This document shows positions 13,986 to 17,692 of a DNA stretch of 17,692 nucleotides, piece after piece; the first letter of the stretch is position 1; each line of letters begins with the position of its first letter. The notes below the pieces were generated by a model. That model saw only the letters and a program-made list of their open reading frames with translations. It was not told the DNA's origin and did no database searches. The stretch is from JBKPCD01 sp046727175. Lineage in GTDB: Bacteria > Acidobacteriota > Vicinamibacteria > Vicinamibacterales > 2-12-FULL-66-21. The DNA lies in assembly GCA_046727175.1 (NCBI GenBank), contig JBKPCD010000084.1:1-17692 (forward strand), given 5' to 3'. A program made the translations under genes and the position numbers.

Positions 13986-15116
13986 ATGCAAAAAACGTGG
14001 ACGCCTCCCGTCCGTTCGGTCTTCATTGGCGCGACGCTGCTCGGCCTTTTCTCCACGCTGCAGGCATACCGCCTGACGTCGCTCAGTGCCAAAGATGGCA
14101 TGGACGTCGAAGTCGTCCACCTGCTGATTCTCAATCTCGCCTACTGGTACGTTCCCGCGGGACTCACGCTGCCGATCTTCCGCCTCGCGCACCGGTTTCG
14201 TCTCGACTCGAACCAGTGGTTCCGATCGCTGCTCGTCCACGCAGCGGCTGCCGCGGTCTTTTCCGTTCTTCACACGGCGGCGATGCTTGCCGTTCGTTCG
14301 ACGTTCTGGCCGTCGGCGGGGAAACCGGACTACGTCGACTGGATGACGTTCGTCCAACGCCAGTATCTCAATCAACTCGATTGGGCGCTGATGACGTACG
14401 CGGCGATTGTCGGTCTGAGTTACGCGCTCGGCTACTATCGTGAGTCGCGCGCGCGCGAGATCAAAGCCGCCCAGCTCGAAACGAGTCTGGTGGAAGCGCG
14501 GCTGAAAACGCTCGAAGCGCAGCTGCATCCCCACTTTCTGTTCAACACGCTCCACGCCATCTCCACGCTGGTCCACACGAGTCCTGACACCGCCGATCGC
14601 ATGATCAGCCGCTTGAGCGATCTTCTCCGGCTGGCATTCGAGGCATCTGGCGCAACGGGCGTATCGCTGCAGCAAGAGCTGGAGTTTCTTCAGAAGTATC
14701 TCGAGATCGAACAGACGCGGTTCCAGGATCGTCTGTCGGTGCGCTTCGATATCGATCCCGACACGTTCGACGCGCAAGTGCCGCGCCTCATCCTGCAGCC
14801 GCTCGTGGAGAACGCGATCAAGCATGGTGTATCGCCTCGGAGCGGGCAGGGGCTCGTCGCGATTGCATCACGGCGGCGTGGCGACTCGCTCTGGCTCGAG
14901 GTTCGCGACGACGGCGTCGGCCTGAGCCCAGGCGCGCGCCACAACCTGCACAACGGCGTCGGCCTTTCGAACACGCGCGACCGTCTCGAATGCCTGTACG
15001 GCGACGCGCATCGCCTCGAATTCTCCGACGGGTCGGCCGGCCTCGCGGTGCGGATCGAGATTCCGTTCCGTCGCATGCCGTCCGGCGCCGATCACGCGTC
15101 AATCCGCGTCGCATGA
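13986..15116 (+). CDS. LytS-type membrane sensor histidine kinase
   Basis: This 376-residue kinase of the His_kinase (LytS/YehU) family has four probable membrane spans at about 11-28, 44-66, 80-103 and 132-151, with no separate sensory domain. A short coiled linker (157-178) leads to the catalytic part. The phospho-acceptor is His183 in HPHFLFN. The ATP-binding domain has the N-box LVENAIKHG with Asn276, the G-box DDGVG at 308-312 and GVGLSNTRDRL at 324-334. It should phosphorylate the LytTR regulator, whose ATG overlaps this stop by 4 bp. An in-frame GTG at 13863 would add 41 residues, but that stretch contains two stem-loops and the candidate promoter, so ATG 13986 is preferred. The signal is unknown; members of the family respond to membrane state or small metabolites. 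Confidence 0.9.
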   Translation: MQKTWTPPVRSVFIGATLLGLFSTLQAYRLTSLSAKDGMDVEVVHLLILNLAYWYVPAGLTLPIFRLAHRFRLDSNQWFRSLLVHAAAAAVFSVLHTAAMLAVRSTFWPSAGKPDYVDWMTFVQRQYLNQLDWALMTYAAIVGLSYALGYYRESRAREIKAAQLETSLVEARLKTLEAQLHPHFLFNTLHAISTLVHTSPDTADRMISRLSDLLRLAFEASGATGVSLQQELEFLQKYLEIEQTRFQDRLSVRFDIDPDTFDAQVPRLILQPLVENAIKHGVSPRSGQGLVAIASRRRGDSLWLEVRDDGVGLSPGARHNLHNGVGLSNTRDRLECLYGDAHRLEFSDGSAGLAVRIEIPFRRMPSGADHASIRVA

Positions 15117-15892
15117 CAGAAACTCGGCGACTCACGCGCGTTCTGATCGCCGACGACGAGCCGCTGGCACGCGAGCGGCTGCGCATGCTGCTGGCCGGTG
15201 AAACCTGGCTGCAGATTGTCGCGGAGTGTCAAAACGGAACGGAGGCGATAGAGGCGATCGACCGATTGTATCCGGACCTGGTGCTCCTCGACGTGCAGAT
15301 GCCGGGTGCGACGGGGTTCGAAGTCATCGAAGCCGTCCGCCCCGATCGCATGCCGCTCATCGTGTTCGTGACGGCATTCGACAAGTACGCCCTGCGCGCG
15401 TTCGACGTGCACGCGCTGGATTACCTCCTGAAGCCTTTCGACCGCGAGCGCTTCGGGCAGTCGCTCGCGCGCGCGCGGCAGCAGCTGGAGCGGCCGGGCA
15501 ATGGCGATCTGGAACGTCGCCTCCTGGCGCTGGTGCAGGACCTCCGCGCGGCTCCACGGCTGGAGCGGTTCGTCATCAAGTCGGGCGGCCGGGTGTTCTT
15601 CGTCCGCGCGGACGAGATCGACTGGATCGAAGCGGCCGGAAACTACGTCAAGCTGCACGTCGGCCGCGACGCACACCTGTTCCGCGAGACGATGAGCACG
15701 CTCGAATCACGCCTCGACCCGGATACGTTCTTCCGAATCCATCGATCGCACATCGTCAACATCGAGCGCGTGAAAGAGCTCCAGCCGTGGTTCAACGGTG
15801 AGTACGTCGTCTTCCTGAGGAGTGGCACACGACTGACGCTCAGTCGCGGATACCGGGAAAAGCTGCAAGCGAGAATCGGAAGGAGTCTGTGA
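15113..15892 (+). CDS. LytTR family response regulator
   Basis: This 259-residue DNA-binding regulator partners the preceding LytS-type kinase. Receiver at about 9-125: Asp14-Asp15, phospho-acceptor Asp60 (LVLLDVQMPG), Thr88 (FVTAFD) and Lys107 (LLKPFD), all intact. The LytTR DNA-binding domain occupies about 150-256, including DEIDWIEAAGNYVKLH, FFRIHRSHIVNIERV and the closing LTLSRGYREKL, so its beta-fold and recognition loops appear complete. The ATG overlaps the kinase stop by 4 bp. An open frame continues upstream to 14990 within the kinase gene but carries no domain. The gene converges on the outer-membrane protein gene with only 8 nt between their stops, so neither has space for a private terminator. 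Confidence 0.93.
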   Translation: MTETRRLTRVLIADDEPLARERLRMLLAGETWLQIVAECQNGTEAIEAIDRLYPDLVLLDVQMPGATGFEVIEAVRPDRMPLIVFVTAFDKYALRAFDVHALDYLLKPFDRERFGQSLARARQQLERPGNGDLERRLLALVQDLRAAPRLERFVIKSGGRVFFVRADEIDWIEAAGNYVKLHVGRDAHLFRETMSTLESRLDPDTFFRIHRSHIVNIERVKELQPWFNGEYVVFLRSGTRLTLSRGYREKLQARIGRSL

Positions 15893-15900
15893 ACCTGTTT

Positions 15901-17692
15901 TCACCTCCGCTTCTCCCACCCGATCGATACTGCCGTCGCACCATCCCGGACGCCGCGGGCGACGTCAACGCGAAATATACCCATGCCAATCATCGAGACG
16001 CGGAGTCCCCCGCCCACATCTGCCTGCGCGTTCGTATTCGAGTCTGGGAGGCCCCGTGCTGCTCGCGCGAAATCAACGAACAGCGCCGGCGCAATCTTCA
16101 ACGGCTTTGCCGCCAAGTGCGTCCAGCGCTGCCATTCGGCTCCCGTGTGGAACAGTCGCCGACCGAAGACGCCATCGTGGATGACGCCATCATCGACCAG
16201 CGGATGTGCTCGCAACAGCGCGTCGCGGGCCTGACCCGTACCAGCGCCTGGCCAGAGGGCGAGTGGTGCATTGGCGCCGGCGATGTCCACTCCGACCCTC
16301 GCCAGCCACACCGTGCCTTCGTTGTGCGGATCCGAGCGCCACTGCGCCGAGAACCCGGCCGTCGCCGTGCGAACGGCACCTGCGAGGACAGCGTGACCCT
16401 CCAGCGTCAGCCGGTCGCCGAACGCGAGCCGCTGCACCGCGCCCCCTACCCATGTGGACAGTCCGTAATCCGTCCAGCGATCGACTCCGACATTTGCCTG
16501 CCAACGCAGACCGGCCGTCGCCCAATCGGAGACTTGCAAAGACGCCCCGCGGCGCCGCTCAGTGAAGGATGACCCGCGTCCGTAGGTCTGGCGTTCGTCG
16601 AAGAGACTCAACGTCCAGATTCCACCGAGCCGATCCGAGGGCGACGGTGCACTGAAGGTGAACGCAGTCCGCGGACGATGTTCCCACAATCGCCACGATC
16701 CGGACACGACTTCGCCGCTGCCGGCGAGGTTCGCAAACGACGTGGTGATTTCCCGATCGGCGACGGCACGTACGCCCGCAGCGACGAGCGCAAGCGAGCC
16801 GAATGGTGCAGCTGGCCGTTCGATAATTGCGACATCGACGTCTGCCCGACCGTCCTCGCCGGGAGTGAACGTCACGCGCGATCCCATGACTCCCGGCAGC
16901 TCGGAAATACGTCGGCGCGCTCGGACCAGTCCGTTGGCCGTCACGGACGTGCGAGCTGCGAGGCCGATCGCACGCTCGACCACGACATGTCTCATCCGCT
17001 CTAGACCCTTGACGCGCACGAGATCGAGCCGCGGCTCGTGGAGAGCATTCCAGGCTGTCAGGGCCGCATCCGCACGTCCCTGGACATAGAGGCTCGTCGC
17101 GAGAATCCGGGCGGCGTGTTCGTCGCGCGCGTCCCGCGCGAGTGCCTCGCGGGCGGCCGCTGCAGCCAGCTGCCATTCCTGTTTCAGCGCGCGCAAACCC
17201 GCGAGCTCCCGCCAGGGTCCGGCCGCCTCGGGACACGCTTCAGACGTGAGCTCCAGCAAATGCTGCGCAGCCTCGAGGTCACCAGCACCCGCCAGCCGCA
17301 CGCCCTCGCCTACCATTGTCGTGCAGGGATTTGTGTCGTTCGCAGCCTCACGGCGTGCTTCGTCTTCAGGTGATGGCGATCCGGGCGCCGTACTGGGCGG
17401 AAGGATCAACAGCGTCCATCGGCCGGATCTGGACCACGCGCGTTGGAATGCGTTCTCGTCGAGGCTTCGAAAAGGTGCCCGCGCAGGATCGTGTACGACG
17501 ACTCGCCCGCTGATCCAGCCGACAACGACGACGTAATGGAATCTGTTCGGTCGATCCTCAATCAGGGCGACGAGTGGTCGATGTTTCGCGAGCTGCGACT
17601 GGACGAGTGCCGCGTCACCGACGAATGATGTCGCGCCCCATCCGCGATCGTGGAGCGCACGCACCAGATCCGCCCCGTCGATTCCGCCGCGC
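15901..17692 (-). CDS. C39 peptidase-like / TPR / POTRA / Omp85-like barrel protein (5' end off window)
   Basis: The reading frame is open to the window edge, giving 596 visible residues; the true start lies beyond 17692. Residues 1-98 match the C-terminal two thirds of a papain-like C39 domain: GGIDGADLVRAL, an RPLVALIE strand, His52 in FHYVVVVGW and Asp68 in VVHDPAR as catalytic His and Asp. The catalytic Cys and any signal peptide would be off-window. Residues ~120-219 are Ala-rich TPR-like helices (LYVQGRADAALTAW). Residues ~221-292 fit a POTRA pattern of strand, two helices (VVERAIGL, LVRARRRISELPGV) and two strands (RVTFTPG, ADVDVAIIERP). The rest alternates like a beta barrel, with Omp85-like features near the end: LLRAHPL (degenerate VRGF-type loop), ALFVDFARA and VDVARGVRDG. 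An outer-membrane protein with a periplasmic C39-like domain is inferred. GTG 17664 would cut the C39 fold and is not the start. Confidence 0.8.
   Translation of the reverse strand, partial: RGGIDGADLVRALHDRGWGATSFVGDAALVQSQLAKHRPLVALIEDRPNRFHYVVVVGWISGRVVVHDPARAPFRSLDENAFQRAWSRSGRWTLLILPPSTAPGSPSPEDEARREAANDTNPCTTMVGEGVRLAGAGDLEAAQHLLELTSEACPEAAGPWRELAGLRALKQEWQLAAAAAREALARDARDEHAARILATSLYVQGRADAALTAWNALHEPRLDLVRVKGLERMRHVVVERAIGLAARTSVTANGLVRARRRISELPGVMGSRVTFTPGEDGRADVDVAIIERPAAPFGSLALVAAGVRAVADREITTSFANLAGSGEVVSGSWRLWEHRPRTAFTFSAPSPSDRLGGIWTLSLFDERQTYGRGSSFTERRRGASLQVSDWATAGLRWQANVGVDRWTDYGLSTWVGGAVQRLAFGDRLTLEGHAVLAGAVRTATAGFSAQWRSDPHNEGTVWLARVGVDIAGANAPLALWPGAGTGQARDALLRAHPLVDDGVIHDGVFGRRLFHTGAEWQRWTHLAAKPLKIAPALFVDFARAARGLPDSNTNAQADVGGGLRVSMIGMGIFRVDVARGVRDGATAVSIGWEKRR

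Noticed and set aside
13983..14825. 280-residue minus-strand open frame
   Set aside because: It lies opposite the LytS-type kinase with intact HPHFLFN and ATP-binding motifs. Its composition is Arg/Glu-rich shadow sequence.

Overview
The window is GC-rich, densely coded bacterial chromosome with no rRNA, tRNA, phage or transposase genes. The best guess for the host is an Acidobacteriota member, possibly Vicinamibacteria-like. This is inferred from an ADOP-type orphan permease, a LytS/LytTR pair, a DUF4097 protein behind an ECF sigma factor, and hairpin-rich intergenic repeats. There is no marker gene to prove it.

Layout. (a) 17-4019, minus strand: an operon with ATGA overlaps encoding a TesA-like SGNH esterase (probable lipoprotein), a YbbA-type ABC ATPase and a YbbP-type FtsX permease. 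(b) 4256-7150, plus strand: an 80-residue helical protein of unknown function, then a tightly packed trio of metallophosphoesterase, L,D-transpeptidase (YkuD) and M23 endopeptidase, which points to cell-wall remodelling. (c) 7532-9765, plus strand: ECF sigma factor, zinc-finger anti-sigma factor with one membrane span, and an exported DUF4097 protein. (d) 9864-12326, minus strand: an ADOP/MacB-like permease without its own ATPase. (e) 12655-15892, plus strand: a receiver-SpoIIE phosphatase response regulator, then a LytS-type histidine kinase and LytTR response regulator whose genes overlap by 4 bp. (f) 15901-17692, minus strand and running off the window: a multidomain protein with a C39 peptidase-like domain, TPR-like helices, a POTRA-like domain and an Omp85-like outer-membrane barrel.

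The theme is the cell envelope and its regulation: wall crosslinking and cleavage, membrane-protein extraction or efflux permeases, an outer-membrane barrel, and three separate signalling modules (ECF/anti-sigma, receiver-phosphatase, LytS/LytTR).

The gaps between genes are unusually structured. They hold a five-hairpin array in front of the sigma factor (7255-7455), an inverted array of 8-bp repeats (4493-4598), two related CTTTAGGC-type inverted-repeat elements (4070-4228 and 9782-9845), and a decayed hairpin element (12371-12550). The most unusual gene is the C39-TPR-POTRA-Omp85 fusion at the right edge. All functional statements rest on motifs read by eye; no database search was run.
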